Assembly (NCBI GenBank): GCA_026770585.1
Contig: MU646681.1
Span: 108,721 to 128,803, forward strand
Length of the DNA: 20,083 nt
Direction: 5' to 3'
Origin: Baffinella frigidus
Taxonomy: Eukaryota; Cryptophyceae; Cryptomonadales; Baffinellaceae
In this document: piece by piece, positions 1 through 10,600 of the stretch
Layout of the letters: the number at the start of each line of letters is the position of its first letter
Numbering within the stretch: position 1 is the stretch's first letter
The notes under the pieces: generated by a model
Database searches by the model: none
Told to the model about the DNA's origin: nothing
The model's input: the letters and a program-made list of their open reading frames with translations, nothing else
Position numbers and translations under genes: made by a program

Positions 1-205
1 CCCCCTCCTCCCTCTCTGTTTACCAGATTTATCTTGCCAGCGGAGGCTTGACGGGACATTGGGGGCGTGTTGAATGTGTTCCACGATCCGAGGCGAGTCT
101 TGGGCGCCAATCTGTTGGCGGCTGACTGCGAACATGTAAATGCTTCAGGTCAAGTGTTATCTCTGCCCAAGGGTCCTGAGGAAGAGCTAAGCGCATAGGA
201 CCACC

Positions 206-329
206 CTACAGGGGTACCTCGCTCATAAGAAACCGCCCCCCCCCCCAGGACCACCATAGGGCCCTGGGCATATGCATACTGTAGGGACCCAGGGGGGTGC
301 GATTTCTTATGAGCGAGGTTCCGCTGTAG
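206..329. mobile_element. Foldback MITE-like element, family A, copy 1
   Basis: The left end reads CTACAGGGGTACCTCGCTC then ATAAGAAACCG and a C run. The right end is its inverse: a G run, GATTTCTTATGAGCGAGG, then CTGTAG. The centre carries short palindromic GGGCCC / TAGGACC motifs. It has no coding capacity and is about 124 bp. This fits a non-autonomous inverted-repeat element. No clear target duplication is visible. Confidence 0.8.
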
Positions 330-602
330 GGGCTGGGCTGACTGCGGATATGTGCAAGCCACAACGATTCCACATCTGTGTTCCTTAGCAGGATTGGTCG
401 CCGCGGCACTGCCGGCCACGGGATAAACTGCATGCGCATCTTGTGAGGACCGGGTCCTGGACGGGCCCGCCTCGGGGGAACAGGGCTCCAAGGGTAAGTC
501 CTATCGGGGGAAACGGCCCTAAGTAGTTGTAATGACTTCTGGAGTAAACTCATCACAGATTGGAAGCAGTGCCTGCCATGGTTCCACACATCTATTTCGC
601 AT

Positions 603-833
603 CTACAGGAGTACCTCGCTCATAAGAAACTGCCCCCCCCCCTAGGACCACCATAGGGTCCTAGGCATAGGCCTACTATCCCTTAAGTGACCAGTAGGTG
701 CATGCGCCCTACGGCAGGGCCCTAGGACCTGCCTAGGACTTCTTGGCCGTCAAAAATGACTACCTGGGCACTTAAGGGATAGGGTCCTAGGGGGGGGCGG
801 TTTCTTATGAGCGAGGTACATGTACCCCTGTAG
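603..833. mobile_element. Foldback MITE-like element, family A, copy 2 (expanded)
   Basis: It has the same terminal inverted repeats as the 206-329 copy but is 231 bp long. The extra length is an inner segment bounded by its own inverse pair, TATCCCTTAAGTG near 678 and CACTTAAGGGATA near 769, suggesting a nested insertion or internal expansion. The right end has a small extra TACATG before the terminal CCCCTGTAG. Confidence 0.78.
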
Positions 834-1104
834 TCCCAACGGGTTGGCGGCTGACTGCGATCATGTGTGCGCCAACGACACGACCTTACATGGCGTCCCT
901 CCACTCCTTTCAGGCAACTGGCGGTTCACAACCTGATTGCCCAGGCTCGTAACCTAAGACCCCCACACGTGTGGCCACATCAGCCACTTTACAGTGGCGC
1001 ATGTAAACCGTTCTTTCTGTCCACGGGGCCTGCAGAAGGGATCAGAGCGGACCACCCTGCTGTAGGGGCCCTGGTGTTCTTGTTTGCGAGAAACCAGGTC
1101 CACG

Positions 1105-1235
1105 CTACAGCGGGTTGTTCGCAAATAAGGACACGTACCGCCCTACATGTAGGGTCCCACGGCAGGCCTACTCCTAGAAGCGTTGGGACCACCAGAGGGA
1201 CGGCGCGTACCGTTGTTTGCGAGTAACCGCTGTAC
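1105..1235. mobile_element. Foldback element related to family A
   Basis: The ends are imperfect inverted repeats: CTACAGCGGGTTGTTCGC at the left and GCGAGTAACCGCTGTAC at the right. The arrangement resembles family A (CTACAG-GG, then CGC-A-ATAAG), with a central GTAGGGTCCCACGG block, but sequence identity is low. I read it as a diverged subfamily; it could be independent. Confidence 0.5.
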
Positions 1236-1452
1236 CCCTTTACGGTAAGTAGCGAAGATGCAATTGCACTTCTGTCAGGGTGCTCGCAGGGTGATTGCTA
1301 TCCTGGCATAGGCCCGCTCTCTCCAGCCGATAGCTCCAACGTCTCCGAGTCGGGCCTCCCCGGATAGTCCTCAATACGCAGGGCCTGAGACCCATCACGC
1401 CGCACACGCCGTGGCAGACACGCACAGACGCCAACACACGCGCTTCGACAAT

Positions 1453-1890
1453 CCCCGACACATATTCACTAGCGTCGACTCCGTCTAGACTCCGCAGCGT
1501 GCACCGAGAACTCGAAAGGGTGCGGCAGACGCACACCAGACTCCAGACGCATGCAAACTGGGCGGACACAGGCGTCTTCGCATTCCCCTACACATGTTTA
1601 CTCCGCGGCGTACGCCGGGAACTCGAAGACGGCGTCCCTCCCTTCACGCAGCGTAAAGGGGTACCTCGCTCAGAAGGAGGCACCCCCCAGCCCTCGAGGA
1701 CCCTACGGCGAGCAAGACACCCCTGTGTGGAGGAGGTTGGGGGAGGGAGCGGGTGTGGGATGCCGCTGCGACGCACACGCTCGCAGAGGCACGCAAGACA
1801 CGCCTTCACGTTCCCCGACACTTGTTAACTGACTAGCGTTAACTCCGCGGCGTGCATTGGGAACTCGAAAGGGTGCGGGAGGGGTGTGGC
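1453..1890 (-). pseudogene. Three decayed copies of the RPS7 terminal exon
   Basis: On the minus strand the true last exon ends with residues [10 protein letters not shown] and a stop at 1942. Recognisable copies lie further downstream at about 1890-1811 (FEFPMHAAE), 1641-1581 ([13 protein letters not shown] with an in-frame TAA) and 1521-1453 (FEFSVHAAE). Each keeps the nearby TTCCCCGACACATG-like block, so the repeated unit included 3'-UTR sequence. None keeps a convincing acceptor; upstream of the middle copy lies a fragment of a family A foldback. They look like tandem duplication debris, though the middle copy still codes cleanly. Confidence 0.75.
1656..1690. mobile_element. Family A foldback fragment
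   Basis: It reads GGGGTACCTCGCTCAGAAGG and then a C run, which matches one terminus of family A. No facing inverse end is recognisable nearby, so this is a truncated remnant. It abuts one of the RPS7 terminal-exon copies. Confidence 0.5.
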
Positions 1891-1941
1891 AGACGCAGAC
1901 AGCGTCTTGACATTCCCCGACACATGTTTACTGATTAGCGT

Positions 1942-4352
1942 TTACTCCGCGGCGTGAACCGGGAACTCAAAGACGGCGTCCCGGCCCGTCAGCTTCTTGT
2001 ACACCTGATTTTGGAGTAGAGGGTTTAGGAAGGGCATGTGGGGTCCTGCGTGGGACTTGGGAGACACCGTGCACCACGACAAGTCTCTCTTCTCTGGTGG
2101 GCCTGTCTGACAAGTGCGAGCACACGCATCCACCCTGATGTGCACTCTACAGAATCCAAGGTGTTACACAACGGTTTCCAGCACTGCACTGCCAAAGGAT
2201 GCTCGCGCACGAGAGGGGAAGATCAGGCGCACCGCGACAAGCCTCTCAGAAAGCTAGCACCCAACCTCCCTACCGCACGTCAACCAAAGCGCGCAGGAGT
2301 CGAACCTTGCAGGAGGGTGTGGAGTGCGACGGGGGCGGGGTGATGTGGGTATCTAGGCTCCTGTAGCGTTCAGAGGTGTAGCGTTGAGAGGAGGAGGGAT
2401 GAGGGGAGGGGGCGCACCGTCGAGAAGGTGTCAAGCTTGTGCTCGACGTTGGTCTTGTCCTTGGGGTCGAGGAACACCTTGAGGATCTTCGAACCTGGTG
2501 TTGGGATTGCAGTTCAGGGTCAAGATTATCAGTGTTCGGGGTCAGATTCTCAAGACTCTTTGGGTTTGAGGGTTTGAGGCGGGGCTTAGGCTTTAGAGTT
2601 GTGTAAGGTGGGGTTTAGGGTTGTACCGTCGACGCGCACGCGGGTGCGCTTCCCCACAATCTCCGTCGGGTGCACAAGGTCCTCAAGCGTGGACTGCGGA
2701 CCAGGCGGGGGGTCAAGGGTCAGCGGCGCGTCACAGCACTCCACAGCACGGCGACGTGAGGGCAGCGGTGTTCATGGCACGGGCAACACCCGTCACAGCT
2801 GCACATGAGACGCATTGAGTAGAGCGTCACAGCACTGCACGCCAACGCGAATAGAGCTACCCAACAAAGCAGCACCACGCCCAAAGACACCAGCGCACAC
2901 AGCTGCGTCCAACGGTGCTGCCACAGCAGCGTCGCGTGCTGATCCACGACGCATCGCGATGAGTTAACTACTTCCTGAATTTCGTGGCGATGTGGCGATT
3001 TGGGGGGGGGGGGCATCAGGGCGGTTGGGGTGGCACCTCGTGCACGGAAGTGAGAGTCCGCGAGAAAGGGCGGTTCTGCTTCTGCGTGCGGTTCTTGCGC
3101 CCCTGGTGTCGGACGTAGGGTTTAGCGTTTGCACCGTACGCATTGTTTGCAGTGTCTCCCCTCGCAGCTGAAGCTCTGACCCCCTCCCCCCCACGTTTCA
3201 GCGCGCCTGTCGAGTATCCTTCCGAGCTGAAAGGAGCGTGTGCGTGCCCGGGGGAGATGATGGAGACATCCTTGTGAGTCAAACTACGCACCGCCGAGAC
3301 GCTTTGAAACGACGGTGTGCGCTAGCTCATTGAGGCGACTCTTCGGGTTCCCGGCGCCAACGCATGGAGGGGGGAAGACACCACGCATGACGGGGAAAGG
3401 ACACGACGCATCAGGGTCCTGATCCAACGTGTCTCGGTTGCGACTATCCCTGTATGTCTTGTGGCTGTCCACGTGTCTCGGTTGTGATTGTTGCCTCGAT
3501 TCTGGCTCAAGGGTCAGGGTGTATGGTTGGTTGGTTGGCCACGTGTCTCGGTTGTGCCTCAAGTTTAAGGGTTCCATATCTGAGTAGTGGCTGCAGTTGC
3601 AAGTTTGGTTAAGAGGGGCACCTCGCGCGGCAGGATACGGCGCTGGGCGATGATGCACACGTGCTTCCCCGAAAACTTCTTCTCCAGCTCGCGGAGCAGC
3701 TTCTGCACACACGCAATCCCACTTTCTCGTCAGGATCAAACCATTTTCGAGACTGGCTCTTCAGGGCAACGTCACATGGCCGGCACGAGCAAGGTCAGAG
3801 CGTCGCACGGGTACGCCACGGAGTGCAACCAGGGCCTGCGGTGCTGCTCCCGACATATCCACGCGCGAGGGCTGCTCGGACCCGCTGATCCCCTGTGTCT
3901 GGAAAGGAGGGCGGACCTGCTGGATCGCGTGGAAGGACTTGAGGAGGCGGAAGGGCACGTGGATGATGACCGCCTTGCGGCCGGCTGAGACCTCCACCTC
4001 CTTGGCCGAGGTGATGAAAAGGTCCTGCAGGTCCGCCTTCATGTCGGTCTGGACCTGTACGGAGAGAATGGCGATGGGGTTTAGGGTTTGGGTTAGGGGT
4101 TGGTGTGATGTGCTGTCTTTAGGGATGGGGAGATGGTGTGGGTTGTGGGGTTGAGGGTGTCGGCTGTCGTATGTGGGATGGGCGGTGCTGAGTACAGGGT
4201 TCAGGATTCAGGGATTCGAAGCATGACTCGCGAGGAGGCAGAATTGCTGGGCTCCGGACCTGGAGGTCGAAGATCGCCTGAGCGACCTGCTCCTCGAAGG
4301 CATCCACCGGAGCATCTCCTTCCTTCACGATCTTCTTCTTAGCCGTGAACAT
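1942..4352 (-). CDS. 40S ribosomal protein S7 (eS7), complete, seven exons
   Basis: This gene encodes the eukaryote-specific small-subunit protein eS7, which acts in cytosolic ribosomes and 18S rRNA maturation. Minus-strand exons: 4352-4260, 4054-3917, 3702-3622, 3102-3037, 2693-2627, 2494-2418 and 2004-1942 (stop TAA at 1944-1942). Every junction is GT-AG and all reading phases match; only the 2627/2494 intron is not phase 0. The product is 194 residues, typical for the family. Landmarks are [12 protein letters not shown] at the start, [38 protein letters not shown] with [43 protein letters not shown] and [15 protein letters not shown]. Introns carry telomere-like heptamers on the sense strand. 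The start is the only ATG that fits the family N-terminus. Identification is from family knowledge and is firm. Confidence 0.95.
3424..3561. repeat. Triple repeat inside RPS7 intron 3
   Basis: The motif C(C)ACGTGTCTCGGTTG occurs three times, near 3424, 3469 and 3539, each followed by partly similar sequence (the last two share GTG then a CTCAAG-containing tail). It lies in the intron between the exons ending at 3622 and starting at 3102. No function is apparent. Confidence 0.65.
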
Positions 4353-4929
4353 ACTGACTGCAGGTGGGAACGGGGTTCAGTTGTCTGCGCTGCTGGTCTG
4401 CCTGCCCCTCCTGCCCCTCCTGCCCCCTCTGGAACGGAATTCCCCCAGCCTGATGCTCCCCGCCACCCCGCCCCGGCGGCCCGGCAGCGAACCGGCGCTG
4501 CCTGGTCGCCAGGGGGGACCATCCCGCCCACGAATCGCAGCGAGACTGCCGCCGAGACAGTCCCAGTCGAGCATCTGGCCAGCCTGACGCACGCTTCCCC
4601 GCCACTGACTCGATCACGCCTGGAATGAGCTGTCCCGCTGGCCCGCCGCGCCCCCGGCCGCGCCCAAAGCACATCCGAACAGACACGGGCAACGACATAA
4701 TGAGCGCCCGCAAGAAGTCTCCAACCCATCCCGCCCATCCTCCAAGCAGCCCCGCCGGACCTGGCGCACGCACCTGACCTGAGAGTGCTGCAAGAACACG
4801 AGCTGGAAAAAAGGCTTTTACTACTATTGTATTTTTGGTCAACGATTTTAAGTGCATTTTTGACTTAAAGCGGCGAACCGCCTTGTAACGTGACCAAAAT
4901 GGCTCCAGGAAAATCCGAGGATTCGGCGC
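4353..4929. promoter_or_regulatory. Divergent promoter region shared by RPS7 and MEPCE
   Basis: This 577-bp gap separates the ATG of RPS7 (minus) from the proposed ATG of the methyltransferase (plus). Most of it is GC-rich, but about 4806-4866 is a marked AT-rich island (TACTATTGTATTTTTGG and TTTAAGTGCATTTTTGAC). That island is also kept in the inverted copy at about 6826-6886, as expected for core promoter or 5'-UTR sequence. No canonical TATA box position can be assigned. Promoter function is inferred from position. Confidence 0.55.
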
Positions 4930-5172
4930 ATGGCGAAGAAATCGCGGAAGGTAAAGGAGGAGGAGGAGGCGGGGGAGAGCAAGGACGGCAACGCCACACG
5001 CGAAGGGGCAGGAACTGACGACGCAGGTTCGGATATGGACTCGGCGGTCGCGGAGTCGCCGAGGGGGGGCGGCAAGGAGAAGGGGGGGCGCAAGCGCAAG
5101 GACTCGGTGCAGGAGGAAGGTGCAGGGGGCGAGAAGCGCAAGAGCACCCGCGGGGAGGCCAAGAAGGAGGTG
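4646..5172 (+). repeat. Left arm of a large inverted duplication
   Basis: This arm, covering promoter, 5' leader and first exon of the methyltransferase gene, is repeated in inverse orientation at about 6358-7038. Agreement is visible from the CCCCCGGCCGCG block near 4650, through the AT-rich island and CAAAATGGCTCCAGGAAAAT, to the exon end AAGAAGGAG. The arms are separated by about 1.2 kb containing exon 2. The right arm is longer because of an inserted small element and length changes in GC-rich tracts. Confidence 0.9.
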
Positions 5173-7590
5173 ACCTCTCACCACCGTGGACATTGTTTTT
5201 TCTCTTTTTGGTGCCCCCCTGATGCCTTGGCACAACCACCGAACATGCCACAGAAGGCGCATGCGCGAGTAACTCACAAAAACATTTTCCTTCCCAGGGC
5301 AACGAGGAGGAGCAACTTCGTTCCCCCAGAGAGCGACGCCCCTCCTCGAACGACGCCGCCCCGGAAGCCGGCGGTCGCAAGCGCCCCCGCGTAGATCCTC
5401 CCCCCTCTGGCTCGGAGGATCCGATCACACCCCGCGGAAAGCGCGAATCCCCGAGGACGAAGCAGGACACTTCTCCCCACGAGAGGAAGTCTTCCGTGAC
5501 GACGCCACGTGGCAGCCGCTCCGAGCATCACCCGGCTCCGGACAGTGGCGGCAAGTCGCAGCCGTCCGCGGAGCAGAGCAAAACCGGCAAAGTCCCGCCG
5601 CCTCCACAAACCGCGTCCAGCGCAGGAGGCTCGGCGGGGCTTGGGGGCGACGCGTCGGGAGGGGGGGGGGGGGCGGGGGGCGCGGTGAGGGGACTGGAGC
5701 CGCCGCGGCGCGTGCAGAAGAACCCTGGCTTCCTTGAGGTGTCGCTCTGCCTTTCGTGGATTGACGAACTAACTATTCGAATGTTGATGTTGTACTATTC
5801 GAAAGTTGATGTTGTGGGTTCGTGGTACGAATCCAGCAACTTTTTTGGGGGGGAAGAGCACGATTTCGCCTGGTTGGTGAGACCGAATCAGACCGATAGA
5901 GAGGTTGATGGTGTTTCTACGGAGCTCGGTGGACCCCAGGATATCGGAATTCGGGCAGGGGAACTCCGACACTATTACTTCCAGTCTATTTGGTATCACC
6001 AATTTGGCGAGGCTGGACTCTTTTCCGCTCCAAAGTTGACGGATTTGTACCACACATCCAGCATGTCAACTGAAGAATAGTCAGCCAACGAGACTGAGGC
6101 AGAGCTAGACACTGTGCCCCGATACAGCAGAGGAAGTAAGCTGTTCCCTACCCGACGTGAACCAAATCGGGTTGGATCCGTTTTTTTTTCACCGGGGGTA
6201 AACTTCCGAGTGTATCGTCTATCTATTCACCCCCGTAGAAAATCCCTAGGCCCCTAGAGATTTGCTTCCATAGGGTCCTGGCATCCAAACAAATCGCCCC
6301 ACTACCCGGATTTGATTCACTTGGGGTGTCTGGTGGGAGGGGAGATCGTCCCCCCCCCCCTCCTTCTTGGCCCGCGGGCGTTGTTGCGCTCCACGCCCCC
6401 TTGACCTTCCTCCTTGACCTTGACCTTCCTCCTTGCGCGTGTGCCCCCCCTTCTCCTTGCCGCCCGCCCTCGGCGACTCAGCCGCCGCCTCCTCCATTTC
6501 CGAACCAGCGTCCTCCGTTCCTGCCACTACCCCTTGGAGGTGGCTCAAATAGTGTTCTGGGGCATTTTTTATTTTCCTTGGATCATGGCCTGACCCGACC
6601 CCGATCCAAGGTGAACTCGAAGACCTTGCAGGGCACTATTTGAGGCACTTGGGATTGCTGGTGGTGCCCCCTCGCCTGGTGTGGCGTTGCCGTCCTTGCT
6701 CTCCCCCGCCTCCTCCTCCTCCTCCTTTACCTTCCGCGATTTCTTCGCCATGCGCCGAATTCCTTGGATTTTCCTGGAGCCATTTTGGTCACGTTACAAG
6801 GCGGTTCGCCGCGTTAAGTCAAAAGTGCACTTGAGATCGTTGACCAAAAATACAATATAGTAGTAAAAGCCTTTTTTCCAGCTCGTGTTCTTGCAGCACT
6901 CTCAGGTCAGGTGCGTGCGCCAGGTCCGGCGGGGCTGCTTGGAGGATGGGCGGGATGGGTTGGAGACTTCTTGCGGGCGCTCATTATGTCGTTGCCCGTG
7001 TCTGTTCGGATGTGCTTTGGCCGCGGCCGGGGGCGTGGAGTTCTCTGAATTCACCTTTAACATAGCCTCTGAACATGGTGGCTCTGGTCGTGATGCGACG
7101 CATCTCATCCGGGTGGGCGTTTAATGTAAATATGTAGGGAATTGGAGCCGTCTGCCTAATTTCCAAAGGAAAAGCTCCAATTCCCGACGGCGACTATTTA
7201 AACCAAAATATCGCCAACATTCAAACAAATCTCGGTGTGATTAAATCTCGGATTCTCTGACTTGTTGAAATACTTGCCGGTATGTGGAATTGAAGGCTTT
7301 CCATGAGAAATGAGGGTGACGGCTCCAATTGGCTATGGCCTGGCAGGAACATAAGGAGCGGTACGCAGCACGGAGGCAGGCCGAGGCCACAGGTTCTGCC
7401 CGCCTCTGCCTCTAAACCCTCAACCCTCAACCCAAATCTAAACCCCAAACCCTCAACCCTCAACCCTACACCCTAAACCCTGAACGCTAAACCCTAAACC
7501 TCAAAAACGTGCTATGTGCTCAACAAAGCCTCCTGTCCCCCACAACCCCTGAACCCTGCATCCTGAACCCTGCATCCTGAACCATGAACC

Positions 7591-7622
<32 letters not shown>

Positions 7623-10600
7623 ACCCCCCAACCCACAACCCCTCAACCCTGACCTGCAGGGAGTAATATGCGTTGAATCGGATCGCACCCAACAAGGCCA
7701 CTATATGTTCCCTCCCGAACCCTGAACGCGGCACCCTCAACCCTGCATACGAACCCCCCAGAAATCTTGCACCCTCAACCCTCACCCCTCACCCCTCACC
7801 CCTCACCCCCCACCCCTCACCCCTCTACCCTCAACTCTCCACCCTCCACCCTCCACCCTCAACCCTCAACCTTAACAAAGGAACCGCAAGCGTTCTGGGC
7901 AAACCGAAACGGAAGTTCCTCGACGGAAACTACGACACCTACTACAACTACCGCAACCCTGGCGCGGCTGACGACCCCCGTCTTGAGGTTCCAACCCAAA
8001 CCCAGACCTATAATTTTATTATGCATGGTTTATAACCCCTAACCCCTAGACCCTGAACACGAAACCATAAATAACTCCTTTCCCCTAAACCCTGAACACG
8101 AAACCCAACACCATAAACCATAAACCTAGGGTTGAGAGTTTGGGGTGTAGGGGGTTGGATACTTATTCCAACTACCGGAACCCTGGCGCCGCTGACGACC
8201 CTCGCCTCGAGGTTTCTACACCTAGGGTTTGGGGTGAAGGGTTTGTATACGTGCTACAAGCAGCGAATGCACCTAGGGTTTGGGGTTTGGGGTTTGGGGT
8301 GTAGGGTTTGGATACCTGCTACAAGTAGTTGATAAACTTAGGGTTGAGGGTTGAATGTTGAGGGTTGAGGGTTGAGGGAACTACGATACGTATTCCAACT
8401 ACCGGAATCCTGGCGCCGCTGACGACCCTCGCCTTGAGGTGAACCCTAAACCCTCAATCCTAAATCCTAAACTCTAAACCCTAATCCCTAGACTCTAAAC
8501 CCTAGACCCTAGACCCTAGACCCTTACCCCTTGACCCTAAACCCTAAACCCTAGACCCTAATCCCTAATCCCTAAACCAGGCTCTGAATTCTACACCTTA
8601 TCCCTTAACCCCTAACACCTGGAACCTCAGGCTCTGAGCTCTAAACCATGTACTCTAACCCCTAACCCCGAACCCCTAACCCCGAACCCCTAACCCCTGG
8701 CCCCTAACCCCTAAACCCCAACCCCTGAATACTAAACCCTGAGCCTTGGACCCTCAGGTGTTTGAGGAGGCGTGGTTCCAGGGCAAGCGGGCGCTCGACA
8801 TCGGATGCAACTCCGGCTCCGTCACTATGGTGCGCCCTCAACCCTACACCCTAGACCCTGCACCCTAGACTTTACACCCTAGACCCTACACCCTAGACCC
8901 TGCACCCTAGACTCTTCACCCTAGACCCTAGACCCTACACCCTAGACCCTAGACCCTGCACCCTAGACCCTACACCCTAGACCCTCTCCCCACCTTACAC
9001 CTTCCGTGCAGCGGGGTGCGCTTTTCTTTGGATGCAGCGGGGGGGGGGTAGGTTGTCAGGTGCATGGTGTAGGGCGCAGGGTGCAGGGTGCAGGGTGCAG
9101 GGTGCAGGGTGCAGGGTGCAGGGTGCAGGGTGCAGGGTGTAGGGTGTAGGGTGTAGGGTGTAGGGTGTAGGGTGTAGGGTGTTGGGGCATTGGTCCCAGG
9201 GCAAGCAGGCGCTCGACATCGGATGCAACTCCGGCGCCGTCACCATGGTGCCTCCTCAACCCGAAACCCTAGACCCTGCACCCTACACCCTACACCCTGC
9301 ACCCTACACCCTACACCCTCTCCTCACCTTACACCTTCACCAACGGGGGGCGCGGGGAGGTTGTAAGGTGTAGGGTGCAGGTTTTAGGATTTTGGGATAT
9401 ACGCATCGGATGCAACTCCGGCTCCGTCACCATGCCCCCCCTCCCCTCTCCTCTAAACTCTAAACCCGAAACCCTAGACCCTCTCCCCACACACCCCATC
9501 CGTGCTGCACCTAAACCCTACACCCTACACCCTACACCCTACACCCTACACCCTACACTCTAAACCATAAACCCTAAACCCCAAACCCATAACCTGCAGG
9601 AGATCGCAGAGCGGTTTAAGCCGCGGCACATTATGGGGTTCGACATCGACAATGCGCTCATCGCCAAAGCCCGCGCCAACCTCCTCACGCGGTCTAGCTC
9701 CCACTAGCCCTCCGAAGTGGACCAAATCGAAAATCTGGCTTTTTGGATTTCAGGCGGGCTTTTGAGCCATTCCCTCCGAATTCGGAGAGCTGCAGACGGG
9801 AAATGGCCCAGCCACTGCCTTGATTTAGTCCCGCTTCGGAGGGCTAGTGGTCTGCCCCAGTTGGGTTGTTCAAGCCGCCGCACATCGTGGGATTCGATGT
9901 TGACGGAGCGCTCATCGCCAAAGTTGATATGCTGGGTGTGCGGTACAAATCCGTCAATTTTGGAGCGGGAAACATCCCGGGCTCACCAAATTGGTGAGCC
10001 GAAAGCAGGCTTTGAGACAGCGCTAGGAAAGAGTGACGCGGCGCTCATCGCCAAACAGTGACGCAGCGCTCATCGCCAAAGCGCGCGCAGACCTCCTCGC
10101 GAGGTGCCCTCATCCGGGCCTAATCCGGGATCATAAATTTAAGGTCCAGGGTTTAGGGTCAGCGAGCAGGTTCGGGCGCCTGCAGCCTAACCCCCAACCT
10201 CTAATCCCAAACCCCCAAACCCCAAACCTTAAACCATAACCCTTGCACCCGAACCCCTGAAGCCTAAAACCCGAGCCCTCAACCCCAAATCGTCACCCCC
10301 CCCCCAAAAAAACCCCCCCTCAACCCTACACCCCAACCAGGGCGTGCCGAGACCCAGCCGCCAAGGATGCCAAACCCTCAGACACAGCGGCCACGGGCGT
10401 TGGGGGGGCAGGAGAATCAGGGGGCAAGGTCAAGAAATCAGACGCAGGGGGGAAGACTGAGGAAGGGGGGGGGAAGGCGGCGGGGGCGGGTGGGGTGAAG
10501 GTGAAGGTGGAGGGGGGGGGGGAGGGAAAGGGGGAGGAGCTGGCGTCTGCGGGTTCGCATAAGGGCACTGAGACGCGGGTACGCTTAGAGAGCGAGCGAG

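Larger units (their letters stand above)
1..1941. other. Non-coding 3' flank of RPS7 rich in foldback elements
   Basis: No open frame here looks like a gene. The stretch holds two complete copies of the GTACCTCGCTCATAAGAAAC foldback family (206-329 and 603-833), a related foldback at 1105-1235, a fragment near 1656-1690, and three decayed copies of the last RPS7 exon (about 1453-1890). A short host motif, GGCTGACTGCG followed by A/T-CATGT, occurs near 120-136, 333-352 and 851-867. The last two lie just right of foldback copies, so this flank has itself been locally duplicated. The many short open frames are readings of repeats. Confidence 0.7.
5739..7890 (+). other. Long MEPCE intron region
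   Basis: About 2.1 kb separates exon 2 from the first exon of the Bin3 domain. In order it holds a family B element pair (5802-6108), the inverted copy of promoter plus exon 1 (6358-7038), a GC-poor stretch (about 7040-7340) with no recognisable feature, and CCCTCAA/CCCTAAA tracts (about 7418-7650). A candidate mini-exon lies at 7660-7706, followed by another heptamer tract up to 7880. The mini-exon is supported only by an acceptor (GACCTGCAG), a possible donor and frame compatibility. Confidence 0.6.

Noticed and set aside
1-1941. tRNA, rRNA or other structured RNA gene
   Set aside because: The visible hairpins belong to foldback elements with identical copies elsewhere; no tRNA A/B boxes or cloverleaf could be recognised by eye.
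4899-4929. Upstream ATG (CAAAATGGC) as MEPCE start
   Set aside because: It is out of frame with the exon and ends in a stop after about 37 codons. It would need a different first donor; it may be an upstream open frame.
4339-5277. 312-residue minus-strand open frame overlapping the divergent promoter
   Set aside because: It is antisense to the MEPCE first exon, GC-driven, and has no family-like motifs; the overlapping real genes explain the region.
6770-6795. Dinoflagellate spliced-leader relic (GAGCCATTTTGGTCACG)
   Set aside because: It shares only GAGCCATTTTGG with the leader and is antisense to the duplicated 5' leader and start region of MEPCE, so the match is coincidental.
9057-9186. 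CRISPR-like array
   Set aside because: Units of 7 bases repeat without unique spacers; this is an inverted heptamer array within a eukaryotic intron.
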